From positions 1 to 64,000 of the forward strand of contig DASYRX010000061.1 in NCBI GenBank assembly GCA_036003845.1: a stretch of 64,000 nt of DNA. Direction: 5' to 3'. The notes beneath the pieces are model-generated. The model had not been told where the DNA came from. It searched no databases and worked only from the letters and a program-made list of their open reading frames with translations. This DNA is from DASYRX01 sp036003845 (lineage in GTDB: Bacteria; Gemmatimonadota; Gemmatimonadetes; Gemmatimonadales; Gemmatimonadaceae). Every line of letters starts with the position of its first letter. Position 1 is the stretch's first letter. Below are positions 6,966 through 16,453 of this stretch, one piece after another. The position numbers and the translations under genes were made by a program.

Positions 6966-9599
6966 TCAACGCTTCGCGATTTCTGCCACCCAGATGTCGC
7001 TCTGCCGGTCTTCAATCGTGAAGTAAAACCGTCGGCCGTCAGTGGCAAAATCGGGGCGGCTCGAGGGCCGCGTGGGATCATCGAACCGGACCAGGAGCCG
7101 GGGCCGTCCGCCTGATGCGGGAACCACCCAGAGCGAGGCCCTGCCCATCGAGTCGAGGCTCTTGAAAAAGACTCTCCGGCCATCGGGACTCCACTCCACT
7201 CGCTCCACGAGAGGATCACTTGAGCTCGGCCGCGGCATGTACAGGGTTCTCAGCTCTCCGCCTTCGGCTGGAATCGTGGCGACCGCTTTGGTCCGCAGGG
7301 TTGAGCCCAAGACCAGCCGACCGTCCGGGGACCAGGAAGGGAACTCCAGTTCCTTAACGAGGAGGATAGGAGTGCCCCACGTTCCATCCGGTCGGCGCCT
7401 AACGATACTGACTTTGTTGAAAGGCGTCTGATCCCAGATGAGCAGCGCCGATCCATCGGGTGACCAGCGCGGGAAGCTCTCCTGGCTGGGAGTCTCCGTA
7501 ACGAACTCGACGGCACTCCCATCCAGCATTCGGATCACAACATCACGCGATCCGGTCCGGAAGGAGTGGAATGCTAGGGCCTTGCCATCAGGCGAGAGGT
7601 CGGGTGCGAACTCGTCGACGGGATCACTGGTAAGCTGCTCGGATTCACCGCCGGCGAGGGAGATGCGGTAGATGTCGGAGTTGCCACGGAGATCGGAGTC
7701 ATAGAGCAGCCAGCGTCCGTCGATCGAGACCCGAATCCCCTCAACGATCTGTGTGCCAGAGGTGATCGGCACGGCGCCCTCGATCGAGACCGGTCCGCTC
7801 AGTGGGATCGGCAGACTCCAGACGTTGCCTCGCGCGGAATAGACAGAATAAATGAGTCGCGTCCCATCAGCGGTAAGGCCGATAGACTGAGCACCGAGCC
7901 CCGTAGTCATTCGGATTGCCTTCGCCGCGGGATGGCCACCCTTTGAGATGCGGACCGCATAGATGTCACGCGGGCCTTGGCGGTTAGAGACGAAGTAAAG
8001 GAGCTGGCCATTTCGCGACCAAACGGGACTTTGGTTGAGGGTCGTACGATCAGTCACAGCTATGGGCGGTCCCCCTGCCGCAGGAATCAGCAGAAGCTGA
8101 CTCGGCGCGAGGTTCCCGAACCGTCGTCCGACTCGAGTGAAATCCCAATTACCCGCGATGCAGGCGATCATCTCGCCCCTTGGGGACCACGCGCATGAAT
8201 GGAGCCACTCTCCGTGGCTGACGTAGACGACTCGTTCCCGTCCGTCATCGACACCGCGAACGAAGAGGGAATCGGCTCGGACGAACGCGACCTGGCGTCC
8301 ATCGGGAGACCAGTCCGCGGTTGTCACCGGACGCTCAGGGCGTCCTGGAATAAGCGGGCGTGCCGAACCACCTAAGGCCGGCGCGACTAAAGCACCATCG
8401 CGGTCGAGGAAAAGAATGCGCGTCCCGTCGGGGGACCACCGCGGTTGGCTCTGTACGGCGCCCGGGTCATCAAGGAGGGGAATGGTGCGCCCGCCTGCGA
8501 TCGGCCTTATGAAGATCCGCATGTGTTGTGAACCGCCGGCCGAGTACGCAACGAGCTTCCCATCGGGGGAGATCGCTGGATGAACCTCGAGGCCGGCCTC
8601 CGCCGTGATCTGATTTGCCTTGCCGAGAACCAATTGTTCGACATTGGAGCCGCGCCTCGCCAGTGCAACGGACCACACAAGTCCGCCGATCACGGCGATC
8701 GCACCTGCACCCACCAGCAACAGGCGTCTGCGCTGCGATGCTTCGCTTGCACTCCCAATGGAACTAGCGATCGCGGCGGCCGCCGCCTGGGAGAACGCAC
8801 CAGCGGTTGCAAAGCGGTCCACCGGAAGCCTGGCGAGCGCCTTGGCAACGGCCTGATCGAGTGCCTGCGGGACTGTATCCCGAACCGTTCGCAGCGGAGT
8901 GGGCCGCTCCGTGAGCATTCTCGCGATCACCGCTTGTTCGGTCGCGCCCGAATGCGGTGGCTCGCCTGCCAGCATCTCATAGACGACGGCCCCCAAAGAG
9001 TAGACGTCGGAGCGGGCATCGGGCTCGCGTTGCCCGGTCGCCTGTTCGGGGCTCATGTACTGAGGCGTCCCGAGAGAGAGGCCGGTCCTCGTTAGGCGGC
9101 TTCCGGCCGCCTCCGTCACGGCCAAGGCGATGCCGAAATCCGTCAGCATCGCCTCGCCCTCAAAGAGCAGAATGTTCTCCGGCTTGATATCTCGGTGGAT
9201 GACGCCCTGCCGGTGCGCATAGTCGAGCGCCCCGGCGACCTGCTGAGTGATCCGAAGTGCTTCTTCGATTCCGAGTTGCTTCTCGCGCTGAAGCCGAGCC
9301 CGCAGCGACTCGCCGCGGACGTAGGGGAGCACGTACCACAGGAATTCCCCGCTGGCGCCGGAGTCGATCAACGTCAAGATGTGTGGGTGATCGAGTCCGG
9401 CGGTGATCCGGATCTCGTTCAGAAATCGGTCAGCCCCGAGGTCTGCGCTCAACTCCGGGCGAAGCACCTTGAGCGCAACCTCCCGTCCATGTTTTCGATC
9501 GCGCGCGAGATACACCGTGGCCATTCCACCGGCGCCGAGTTCACGCATGATCTGAAAGCGGTCGGCGAGGCTTGTGGCGACGGCACTCGTGTCTTTCAT
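6966..9599 (-). CDS. Membrane-anchored Ser/Thr protein kinase with TolB-like beta-propeller sensor
   Basis: The product has 877 residues. The kinase domain (about 15-275) has the glycine loop G22AGGMATVY, ATP lysine K44, E62, the catalytic H135RDIKPEN and D154FG, followed by the SPEQ activation region, so all key residues are present. One membrane helix lies at about 291-313. The rest holds many WD40-like (PD40/TolB) repeats of the form SPDG or SPDGRxV, facing the periplasm. The family senses an external cue and phosphorylates cytoplasmic targets; cue and targets are unknown here. Monocistronic by position. Confidence 0.93.
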   Translation of the reverse strand: MKDTSAVATSLADRFQIMRELGAGGMATVYLARDRKHGREVALKVLRPELSADLGADRFLNEIRITAGLDHPHILTLIDSGASGEFLWYVLPYVRGESLRARLQREKQLGIEEALRITQQVAGALDYAHRQGVIHRDIKPENILLFEGEAMLTDFGIALAVTEAAGSRLTRTGLSLGTPQYMSPEQATGQREPDARSDVYSLGAVVYEMLAGEPPHSGATEQAVIARMLTERPTPLRTVRDTVPQALDQAVAKALARLPVDRFATAGAFSQAAAAAIASSIGSASEASQRRRLLLVGAGAIAVIGGLVWSVALARRGSNVEQLVLGKANQITAEAGLEVHPAISPDGKLVAYSAGGSQHMRIFIRPIAGGRTIPLLDDPGAVQSQPRWSPDGTRILFLDRDGALVAPALGGSARPLIPGRPERPVTTADWSPDGRQVAFVRADSLFVRGVDDGRERVVYVSHGEWLHSCAWSPRGEMIACIAGNWDFTRVGRRFGNLAPSQLLLIPAAGGPPIAVTDRTTLNQSPVWSRNGQLLYFVSNRQGPRDIYAVRISKGGHPAAKAIRMTTGLGAQSIGLTADGTRLIYSVYSARGNVWSLPIPLSGPVSIEGAVPITSGTQIVEGIRVSIDGRWLLYDSDLRGNSDIYRISLAGGESEQLTSDPVDEFAPDLSPDGKALAFHSFRTGSRDVVIRMLDGSAVEFVTETPSQESFPRWSPDGSALLIWDQTPFNKVSIVRRRPDGTWGTPILLVKELEFPSWSPDGRLVLGSTLRTKAVATIPAEGGELRTLYMPRPSSSDPLVERVEWSPDGRRVFFKSLDSMGRASLWVVPASGGRPRLLVRFDDPTRPSSRPDFATDGRRFYFTIEDRQSDIWVAEIAKR

Positions 9600-9884
9600 C
9601 GCTGATTCACACTCGTAATCGAGGATGAGCCCGGCTCAATCTACCGTCCGGCTGGTCTCGCGGCGACGCTCCCCTACGGCCACGGCCCTGGAAACCGAAT
9701 CGGGAGGTGCAGGATGCCGCTCTGTTTGCGAGCGGCACAGTGCCAGATCTTGACGCTCAGCGCTTGTTAGGCGGTATCATGTGTGGAGCAGCCCGCGAAC
9801 GCTGACATGAGCTGTGGGATGTACGCGCAGCCGATTCTGTTCGTTAGGCGGTTCGCGCGCGAGCCGTACAGGCCGATCTGACGC

Positions 9885-12356
9885 CTACTCGGAACGAAGA
9901 GCGTCCGTCGGGTTGAGACGAGCGGCTCGACGCGCGGGGAGCCAAATCGCGGCCGTCGCCGCCGCGATCACGGGAACGAGCGGCGCGGCGAAGGCGACGA
10001 CATTTCGCGGTGAAATGCCATACAGCAAGCTGTCCATGAGACGAGCGCCGAGCCACGCAGCGACGAGCCCAATCACTGCGCCGACGGCTACGACGCCGAG
10101 TCCCTCACGCAGTACCAGCCGCAAGAGCTGAACGCGCGTGGCGCCAAGGGCCAAACGAACACCCAGCTCGCTGCGTCTGCGCGCGACGGAATAGGCGAGC
10201 GTCGCGTAGAGCCCGAGCATCGTGATGCCGAGCGCCGCGATAGCGAGAAAAGACAGGCCAGCCGTGAGCAGCCTGCGAGGAGCGCGTAGCGCCGTTAGGC
10301 GCTCCCCGAACGCTGCTGGACTCTGTGCGCCGCCGATTGGCAAGTCGGGATCCACCGCGAGCATCGCGCGGCGAATCGGCTCTTGCACTTCACGCGGATC
10401 GCGCGATGATCGCACGACGAGGCTCCCCCACTGCCAGAGATCCCACGTATAGGGAACGTACACTTCTTCCGGCGCGTCGGTCTCCTGACCGTAGTGCCTT
10501 ACGTTGCCGATCACCCCGACTACCGTACCGACGATCGGCTGGCCGAACGTCGGGAGCCAGCGCGCGCTGTGATACACAGTTAGGCGCCTACCGATGGCCA
10601 TCTCGTTGGGCCACAGCCGCTGCGCAAGACGCTGATTGATGACCAGCTCCCCGTTAGGTGTTTCCGGTGTGCTCTCGCTATACGTGCGGCCACCGACAAG
10701 CTGGATTCCGGCTGTGGTGAAATAGTTCGGCGTGACGCTCTTGAAGTTGGCCAGGATCTGGTTTTCGGGTTCGACAGGTTGCCCGTCAGGAACGACTCGC
10801 GTTGGATACGCAGCCCTGCCAAGCGGCGCGTGATTCGCAAAGGCGACTGACTGAACCCCGGGTACCTCACGCACTGCATCCATGAGCCGGCGATAGAACA
10901 CGAGCGTGCGCTCGCGCGAGTCGTATTTCTCGCCGGGCGGATTCACGGGGATTACGCTGAGTCGCTCGGTGCTGAATCCGACCGGTGTGTCGATCACGCG
11001 CTTGAGACTCATAACGAGAAGCCCGGCGCCGACCAGCAACATCGCAGTGACAGCGACCTGTCCACCGATGAGCAGCCGTTGCGCTCGTCGCGTGGCGCGT
11101 GCGCCGCCCGGTTGAGCGCGAGCTGTGCCCATCACCGCGACCAACGACTTCGGTGTGGCATAGATGGCGGGCAGGAGACCCGCGGCTATGCCGACCACTA
11201 TCGTCAGGACGACGGCGCCAAGGATGAATGTGGAATCGAACTGTATCTCAGTCAGCCGGGGAAAGAGGTCCGGATTGGCTTGCTGAGCGGCCCTAACGAT
11301 TGCGTAGGCGAGCGCGAGTCCAACGAGCGCTCCGGCAGCGGCCAGCGCCAGCGACTCTGAGACGAGCAAACGCACGATGCGCGCTCGGCTCGCTCCGATA
11401 GCAGCGCGCACGGCCAGCTCGCGCGCGCGTGTCATGCCACGGACCAACGTGAGAACAGCCACGTTGGCACTGCCAAGCAAGAGCAGCAGAGCCGCGGCTC
11501 CGGCCACGAGCGCGATCCGCGGAACGAGGCTTTCACCGGAGCCGGCGTTCGTGAAGCTCGTGATGTACTCGCTCATCGGCACGAGCGCGACACGCGTGAA
11601 TTGCTTGCTCTCATCGGGATAGGCCTGTGCAAGTCGCGCGGCGATGGCGTTCATGCGCGCATTGGCTTGCGAGGGCGTCACACCATCTCGCAGCCGAGCG
11701 ACGACTCTGCTGTCGGCATGATTGCCGCGCTGACGCAGCATACGCTGCATCCCGGGCGGCACAACGCCTAACGGCATCCACGCCTCTGCCCATTCCGGAA
11801 AGCGGAAGGCCATCGGCATCACACCGATGACGGTGGCACCGCCTTCACCAAACGGGATTTGCCGACCGACGATGTCACGGCGTGCGCCGAAGCGCTGACG
11901 CCAGGCCGCTTCGGAGAGGACAACGACGCGACCCTCAGCGGCGGCGCCCGCGCCGAACGCGCGGCCCAGGAGCGGCCTGCCGCCCATCGTGGCGAAGAAC
12001 GCGTCGTCGGCGTAGGCCGTCGTCATGAGCTCCGGGCCTAACGGCTGTCGCAGGAGCTCCTGCGCGCCGGTGACATATGCCATCCCCGCGAACACATCCG
12101 ACGCTTCCGACCAATCCTGCGCGGTTGGGTACGAGGCGAGGCGCCGTCCCTCGCCTTGATCCGCCTCGAACAGAATGCTGAGCCGGTCGGTGTGCTCGTA
12201 CGCGAGCGGCTCGAGCAACGCGCGCTGCGCGATTGCCAATGCCGCCAGTCCAACTCCAGTGCCGATGCCGAGCACGAGGATGCTGACAATCGAGTAGCCT
12301 GGCGAGCGCCAGAGCTGCCGAACGAATCGACGGGCGACGGCTACGAGATGACGCAC
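9885..12356 (-). CDS. ADOP-type MacB/FtsX permease, without prefix domain
   Basis: The product has 823 residues. It opens with a basic stretch and the first helix SIVSILVLGIGTG, then a MacB-like periplasmic domain, three helices in mid-protein, a second periplasmic domain and a C-terminal FtsX set (RRSELGVRLALGATR is the typical cytoplasmic loop). The duplicated layout is that of acidobacterial/gemmatimonad orphan permeases. No ATPase or PadR gene is adjacent, so it must use a partner from elsewhere. It follows moxR by 12 bases on the same strand. The substrate is unknown. Confidence 0.88.
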   Translation of the reverse strand: MRHLVAVARRFVRQLWRSPGYSIVSILVLGIGTGVGLAALAIAQRALLEPLAYEHTDRLSILFEADQGEGRRLASYPTAQDWSEASDVFAGMAYVTGAQELLRQPLGPELMTTAYADDAFFATMGGRPLLGRAFGAGAAAEGRVVVLSEAAWRQRFGARRDIVGRQIPFGEGGATVIGVMPMAFRFPEWAEAWMPLGVVPPGMQRMLRQRGNHADSRVVARLRDGVTPSQANARMNAIAARLAQAYPDESKQFTRVALVPMSEYITSFTNAGSGESLVPRIALVAGAAALLLLLGSANVAVLTLVRGMTRARELAVRAAIGASRARIVRLLVSESLALAAAGALVGLALAYAIVRAAQQANPDLFPRLTEIQFDSTFILGAVVLTIVVGIAAGLLPAIYATPKSLVAVMGTARAQPGGARATRRAQRLLIGGQVAVTAMLLVGAGLLVMSLKRVIDTPVGFSTERLSVIPVNPPGEKYDSRERTLVFYRRLMDAVREVPGVQSVAFANHAPLGRAAYPTRVVPDGQPVEPENQILANFKSVTPNYFTTAGIQLVGGRTYSESTPETPNGELVINQRLAQRLWPNEMAIGRRLTVYHSARWLPTFGQPIVGTVVGVIGNVRHYGQETDAPEEVYVPYTWDLWQWGSLVVRSSRDPREVQEPIRRAMLAVDPDLPIGGAQSPAAFGERLTALRAPRRLLTAGLSFLAIAALGITMLGLYATLAYSVARRRSELGVRLALGATRVQLLRLVLREGLGVVAVGAVIGLVAAWLGARLMDSLLYGISPRNVVAFAAPLVPVIAAATAAIWLPARRAARLNPTDALRSE

Positions 12357-12368
12357 GATCGGCGCGCG

Positions 12369-13382
12369 CTACGTCGCCTTGAGCGTTCCCTCGACGAGCT
12401 GCGCCATGCCGACGCCTTCGGCTTCAGCCTGAAAGTTCATCACGGTGCGATGGCGCAAGACGTGGTACGCGCAGGCGCGCACGTCGTCGAGATCGGGAAC
12501 CGGGCGGCCTTCCATGGCGGCGCGCGCCTTGGCGCCTAACGTCAAGAACTGCGACGCGCGCGGCCCGGCGCCGTAGCTGACATACTTCTTGATGTCGGCC
12601 GTTGCGTTGGGGTCGTGCGGCCGGGTGGCGCGTGCGAGGCGCACGGCGAAGTCCACGACGGACGGCGGTGTGGGGATACGCCTAACGAGCTGCTGCATCT
12701 GCAAGACCTGATCGCCTGTGAGGACCGGCCTGATCTCCGCGATCGTCGCACCGGTCGTGGACGTCACGATCAGCTCTTCCTCGGCCTTGGACGGATAGTC
12801 CAGCCGCAGCTCGAACATGAATCGGTCCAGCTGCGCCTCGGGCAGGTGGTAGGTGCCTTCCTGCTCGATCGGGTTCTGCGTCGCGAGGACGAAGAACGGA
12901 TTCGGCAGCTGATACGTCTGCGCGGCGACCGTTACGGTGCGCTCTTCCATCGCTTGCAGGAGCGCGGCCTGAGTCTTCGGTGGTGCGCGGTTGATCTCGT
13001 CCGCGAGAACGACGTTCGCGAACACGGGCCCCTTTATGAACTTGAACATGCGGCGTCCAGTCGCGTGGTCTTCTTCGAGCAACTCCGTTCCCGTGATGTC
13101 GCTAGGCATCAGGTCAGGCGTGAACTGGATACGCGAGAACGAAAGGTCGAGTGCCTGGGCCACCGTGCGGATCATGAGCGTCTTCGCGAGGCCGGGGACG
13201 CCCACCAGCAGCGCATGGCCGCCGGCGAGGATGGCGCCAACCAGATTCTCGATGACGTCGAGCTGACCGATAATGCGTCGGCCGACCTGGGAAATCAGAG
13301 TGCGCTTGGCTGCGGCGAGTTGCTCGAGTAGTTCGCGGTCGCGTCGTTCTTCAGTGCCGAGTGCTTGTGCAGGGACGGCCAT
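12369..13382 (-). CDS. MoxR-family AAA+ ATPase
   Basis: The product has 337 residues, normal for MoxR. Walker A is G61VPGLAKT; Walker B is VLADEIN followed by RAPPKTQAALLQAMEE, and sensor 1 is LATQNPIEQEG, with a typical C-terminal lid. MoxR ATPases act as chaperones that mature or activate partner proteins, usually with a DUF58 or von Willebrand protein next door; neither is present, the next gene being a permease. ATG 13382 gives the family-like start; longer in-frame starts are not supported. No clear ribosome site is seen. Confidence 0.92.
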   Translation of the reverse strand: MAVPAQALGTEERRDRELLEQLAAAKRTLISQVGRRIIGQLDVIENLVGAILAGGHALLVGVPGLAKTLMIRTVAQALDLSFSRIQFTPDLMPSDITGTELLEEDHATGRRMFKFIKGPVFANVVLADEINRAPPKTQAALLQAMEERTVTVAAQTYQLPNPFFVLATQNPIEQEGTYHLPEAQLDRFMFELRLDYPSKAEEELIVTSTTGATIAEIRPVLTGDQVLQMQQLVRRIPTPPSVVDFAVRLARATRPHDPNATADIKKYVSYGAGPRASQFLTLGAKARAAMEGRPVPDLDDVRACAYHVLRHRTVMNFQAEAEGVGMAQLVEGTLKAT

Positions 13383-13620
13383 TACAAACCAGGGAGAAGG
13401 GAGATCGGATCGGGAGGCGGAAAGTATTCTCTGGCAACGCCGGAGATAAGCCCAGCGTTGGCGTACTTGCACAGGAGCGCGCCGAGCGTCAGGAACTCGT
13501 CAATGGCGAAAACAGGACGCTCACGACTCGTGCCTAAGGAGGCGTCAGGCAACGCCACGGGTGTTCGAGTGCGGCTCCCAAGCGGACTTCGCTAGCCGCG
13601 GTTCCACTTGGCAGGCAGCG

Positions 13621-13647
13621 AAAAAAAGGCGCCCCGTTGGGGGCGCG
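13621..13647 (-). terminator. Rho-independent terminator of the BsuPI-like lipoprotein gene
   Basis: Read on the - strand, a perfect 7-base GC stem (GCGCCCC with GGGGCGC) with a 4-base loop is followed by seven T residues. It lies 19 bases past the stop of the gene ending at 13666. Confidence 0.85.
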
Positions 13648-13665
13648 TGTCTACTCGTTAGGTTT

Positions 13666-14127
13666 TCAGGGAACCGCGAACTCGGCTCTCTGCTCGAGCG
13701 GGTGATTCTCGCTCAAAAGCGACGCCACGGCCGTCAACATAGTGCCGGGGCTTCGACCGGGCGGCGTCCACGCGACCTCGTAGGAGATCGTTTCGTGCGC
13801 GCCGACGATCCGGTTCTGCAGCGCCTGGGTGAACATGCGCCCCGCGCTCCAGCGCCAGATCTCCTCGCCGGCATTGTCGAACACGACGAGATCGTGCGTC
13901 TGTCCATTGGGGAAGACCAGCTCGAGCTTCTTCTTCGCGTTATTCGTGACGCGGAAGGTGAATGCGACAGCGTTCCCTTGCTGCCTAACGTCGAGTGTCG
14001 TAACGATTGAAGGGCCGTTCACGGAGCTACCACGCTCGGGTGCTTCGGAAGAATGCGACCTCGGGCCGCAGGCGAAAACAAACGCAGCCGCCGCAGCGAA
14101 CGCCGGAACGAGGCGGTATGCGATCAC
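13666..14127 (-). CDS. BsuPI-like (proteinase-inhibitor fold) lipoprotein
   Basis: The product has 153 residues. The signal peptide ends in a lipobox-like FVFACG. The mature part holds FTFRVTNNAKKKLELVF, FPNGQTHDLVVF and EEIWRWSAGRMF, the signature of the BsuPI/intracellular-proteinase-inhibitor Ig-like fold. In most genomes such proteins have no proven inhibitory role. It is divergent from the ATP synthase operon and ends in a clear terminator. Confidence 0.75.
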   Translation of the reverse strand: MIAYRLVPAFAAAAAFVFACGPRSHSSEAPERGSSVNGPSIVTTLDVRQQGNAVAFTFRVTNNAKKKLELVFPNGQTHDLVVFDNAGEEIWRWSAGRMFTQALQNRIVGAHETISYEVAWTPPGRSPGTMLTAVASLLSENHPLEQRAEFAVP

Positions 14128-14321
14128 ACAACAACCTGGTAGATGGTTCTCTCCGTCACCGATAGCGGCACGGGCCCTCTAATCTTCTAATACCGGGCCT
14201 ACTATAGGTGTCTTAGGCCAAACGTGTCAATAGCGCAGATCTCGTAAATGCAGACGAATATTGAGGTTCCGGGTCACTACCTCACGTATGTTTTGTGATT
14301 TCGAAGACACGGACCGTTTGC

Positions 14322-14350
14322 TTGCGAAAAATTTCACAAAGTCCTAAATT
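14322..14350 (+). promoter_or_regulatory. Possible promoter of the ATP synthase operon
   Basis: TTGCGA and TAAATT are 17 bases apart in an AT-rich stretch just before the first gene, each matching four of six bases of the sigma-70 boxes. The implied leader would be only a few bases long. Weak, composition-based call. Confidence 0.35.
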
Positions 14351-14361
14351 CCCGCGCCGAG

Positions 14362-14640
14362 ATGCAAGATGAGCCGCACGGACGTCCAGATGGGAGTCCG
14401 GCAACCGGCCTCGGTACCGCCGGCAAATATGCCGGAATTGGCATCCAGTTCGGCGCCAGCATCGTCCTCTTCCTCTACGCTGGCCGCTGGGTGGACCAGA
14501 AGTTAGGGACAGCGCCGATCTTCCTGATCGTTGGGGTTTTCGTCGGCGCAACTGCAGCCTTCTACAGCATTTACAAGCGGCTCATGCGCGATCTGAAAGA
14601 GGAAGAAGAAGCGAGAACTCATCCGCCGAAGGGTGCGTGA
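14362..14640 (+). CDS. AtpZ-like (AtpI/Gene1) ATP synthase accessory membrane protein
   Basis: The product has 92 residues with two helices: GIGIQFGASIVLFLYAG and IFLIVGVFVGATAAFYSIY. WVDQKLGTAP between them is typical of the AtpZ/Gene1 family that sits in front of F-type ATPase operons and is thought to assist Mg2+ supply or c-ring assembly. It overlaps the next gene by 4 bases (GTGA). First gene of the operon. Confidence 0.8.
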   Translation: MQDEPHGRPDGSPATGLGTAGKYAGIGIQFGASIVLFLYAGRWVDQKLGTAPIFLIVGVFVGATAAFYSIYKRLMRDLKEEEEARTHPPKGA

Positions 14641-14993
14641 GACGCATGCTTTCGTTCACGCTCGTGACGGTTGCCATCGCAGTCATCGGCGCACTCGTGC
14701 TCTCCCGGATCTTCACAGAGCCCAACTCATCGCGCGCGATCTGGACGAGCGCTGGGCTCGCGATCGTGATTCAGTGCGCGACCTACGCCATCGCTAGGCG
14801 TTTCGCGAAGCGCGGCGACGTCATCAAAGGCTGGGGCATCGGCGCCTTGATCCGTGTGACGGCGCTCGCGCTCTACGGTCTTGTGTTCTTTGGACCTTGG
14901 AAGGTCGCCCTTCCACTCGAACCCGCACTAATGAGCTTCGCGCTTTTCGTTTTCGGCTCGACCCTGATCGAACCGCTCTTCTTGTCACGATGA
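14637..14993 (+). CDS. AtpI-like ATP synthase accessory membrane protein
   Basis: The product has 118 residues and about four hydrophobic segments (TLVTVAIAVIGALVL, AGLAIVIQCATYAIA, ALALYGLVFFGPW and the C-terminal one). Size, position between the AtpZ-like gene and atpB, and ATGA coupling to atpB support an AtpI role in c-ring assembly. Sequence recognition alone is weak. The GTG at 14637 and the ATG at 14646 are both possible starts. Confidence 0.65.
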   Translation: MRRMLSFTLVTVAIAVIGALVLSRIFTEPNSSRAIWTSAGLAIVIQCATYAIARRFAKRGDVIKGWGIGALIRVTALALYGLVFFGPWKVALPLEPALMSFALFVFGSTLIEPLFLSR

Positions 14994-15985
14994 AACGCAT
15001 CTGTCGACAGTTCTATACGAGAATGACCCTGGCGGCGGCGTTGGTCGCCCCGGTTCTCGGCGCGCAGGAGACAGCTCCCGGGGCGCAGCATCAGGCTCCG
15101 CCTAACGCTGGCGCTGAGGCCAAGGTCGACATCATCACGCCGCACATCACCGACGGCTATCACATCGAGCTCCCGTATTTCAAACCGCCGTTCTACAAGG
15201 AAGTGTGCATCGGGCGACACGCAGGCCCGCACGGTTGCGGTCCGCTCTGGGATCCGATCCAAATCGGTAGTTTTGCCGTGAACCTGTCGCCCACCAAGCA
15301 CGTGGTCATGCTGCTGCTCGCCGCTGTGCTCATCACCGTTCTCTTGATCGCTGCCGCTCGCGCGCATGCGCGACATACGAACAGCATCGGGCGGCCGAAG
15401 GGTCCTGCGACGGCGATTGAAGCAATGGTACTCTACATGCGAAACGAGGTGATCCTGCCTAACGTGGGTCATCACGGCGAGCGCTACGTTCCATATCTCC
15501 TGACGCTCTTCTTCTTCATCCTCACGATGAATCTGCTGGGTCTCGTTCCTTTCGGCTCGACGGCGACAGGGAACATCGCGGTGACGGCGATGCTCGCCAT
15601 TATCACGTTCCTCGTCGTGGAAATCTCCGGGATGATCACGTTAGGTAAGCACTACTTCAGCACGATCTTCTACTGGAACAAAGATCTCGCTCTGCCAATG
15701 CGCGTGATCATGTTTCTGATTCTTTCGCCGGTGGAGTTCGTCGGGAAACTCACAAAGCCGATCGCGCTGGCGATACGACTTTTTGCGAACATGACGGCCG
15801 GCCACATCGTCGTGCTCGCATTCATCGGCATGATCTTCACGTTCAAGGGCATCGCGTCCGGACTGCCGTTCCTGATGGCCGTGGCGATCATGTTGCTCGA
15901 GATATTCATCGCATTCCTGCAGGCGTTCATTTTTACGATGCTTTCGTCGGTCTTTATCGGACAGATAAGAGAAGCGCATCACTAA
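14990..15985 (+). CDS. atpB: F0F1 ATP synthase subunit a
   Basis: The product has 331 residues, longer than average because of a signal-like N-terminus (cleavage near LGAQE) and a roughly 60-residue periplasmic stretch rich in H, P and Y before the first core helix. The proton-channel helix carries the essential arginine in ALAIRLFANMTAGH. Subunit a with the c-ring forms the proton path in the inner membrane. The start overlaps the previous stop as ATGA. A 183-base structured gap separates it from atpE. Confidence 0.95.
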   Translation: MKRICRQFYTRMTLAAALVAPVLGAQETAPGAQHQAPPNAGAEAKVDIITPHITDGYHIELPYFKPPFYKEVCIGRHAGPHGCGPLWDPIQIGSFAVNLSPTKHVVMLLLAAVLITVLLIAAARAHARHTNSIGRPKGPATAIEAMVLYMRNEVILPNVGHHGERYVPYLLTLFFFILTMNLLGLVPFGSTATGNIAVTAMLAIITFLVVEISGMITLGKHYFSTIFYWNKDLALPMRVIMFLILSPVEFVGKLTKPIALAIRLFANMTAGHIVVLAFIGMIFTFKGIASGLPFLMAVAIMLLEIFIAFLQAFIFTMLSSVFIGQIREAHH

Positions 15986-15991
15986 CAACGA

Positions 15992-16018
15992 GGGATAGGG
16001 GATAGGGATAGGGATAGG
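15992..16018 (+). repeat. G-rich GATAGGG tandem array between atpB and atpE
   Basis: Four tracts of three or four G separated by ATA or AT, then a final GG, begin 7 bases after the atpB stop. The + strand and its mRNA fit the G-quadruplex rule. Similar G-tract arrays occur at 18981 and 30843. Confidence 0.7.
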
Positions 16019-16019
16019 A

Positions 16020-16127
16020 CTTCGGAGTCCGCTCTTCTCCGAAGCGTTCGTACTCGGTCGAATGATCGAGGAAGCCCGTTGAGACCCGGGTCTCGCTGAC
16101 GGGCAGCGGCGGCCAGGTATGCGCCGC
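16020..16127 (+). promoter_or_regulatory. Structured leader of atpE with three hairpins
   Basis: Three stems lie in series. CTTCGGAG pairs with CTCCGAAG (16020-16044). GAGACCC/GGGTCTC forms a perfect 14-base palindrome at 16081-16094, enclosed by CCCGT and ACGGG. GCGGCG pairs with CGCCGC (16106-16127). Such leaders are known to raise translation or stabilise c-subunit mRNA; that role here is inferred. Confidence 0.5.
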
Positions 16128-16168
16128 GGAGCAGGCACTTATCACGTTAGGCACTCAGGAGTCCACAA

Positions 16169-16447
16169 ATGTTCTTCCCCTTGCTTGCCGCGGTGCAGGG
16201 CCTCACCGGCTCGAACAATCCGGGCCTTGCGCTCGTCGGCGCAGGCCTCGGCGCAGGGTTGGCCGCGATCGGTGCCGGCATCGGCATCGGCCGCATCGGC
16301 GGTCAGGCCGTTGAAGCCATGGCACGCCAACCGGAAATGGCGGCGCGCGTGCAGACCGGCGCGCTGATCCTCGCTGCCTTCATCGAAGGCGTTGCATTGT
16401 TCGGCATCGTGATCGCGTTCCTTATTCAGGGCAAGTTCACTGCGTAG
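16169..16447 (+). CDS. atpE: F0F1 ATP synthase subunit c
   Basis: The product has 92 residues with two helices. The first has the glycine-rich GAGIGIGRIGG packing run, followed by the polar loop MARQPEM (the R-Q-P contact with subunit gamma/epsilon). The second bears the ion-binding glutamate in FIEGVALFG; the E-G-V rather than E-S pattern suggests protons rather than sodium. An extra N-terminal segment precedes helix 1. AGGAG lies 8 bases before the ATG. It is flanked on both sides by strong RNA structures. Confidence 0.96.
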   Translation: MFFPLLAAVQGLTGSNNPGLALVGAGLGAGLAAIGAGIGIGRIGGQAVEAMARQPEMAARVQTGALILAAFIEGVALFGIVIAFLIQGKFTA

Positions 16448-16453
16448 CAGGAC

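Noticed and set aside
8580..9605. Several long + strand frames opposite the kinase
   Set aside because: They are antisense shadows of a GC-rich gene whose kinase and propeller motifs are all intact on the - strand.
9762..9850. Two close GTTAGGC copies in the 285-base gap upstream of the permease as a recombination site
   Set aside because: They are direct, not inverted, show no flanking symmetry, and their spacing is not repeated elsewhere.
13383..13620. A small + strand gene between moxR and the lipoprotein gene
   Set aside because: Composition is random-like, no ribosome site or family feature is seen; the space fits a promoter region for moxR.
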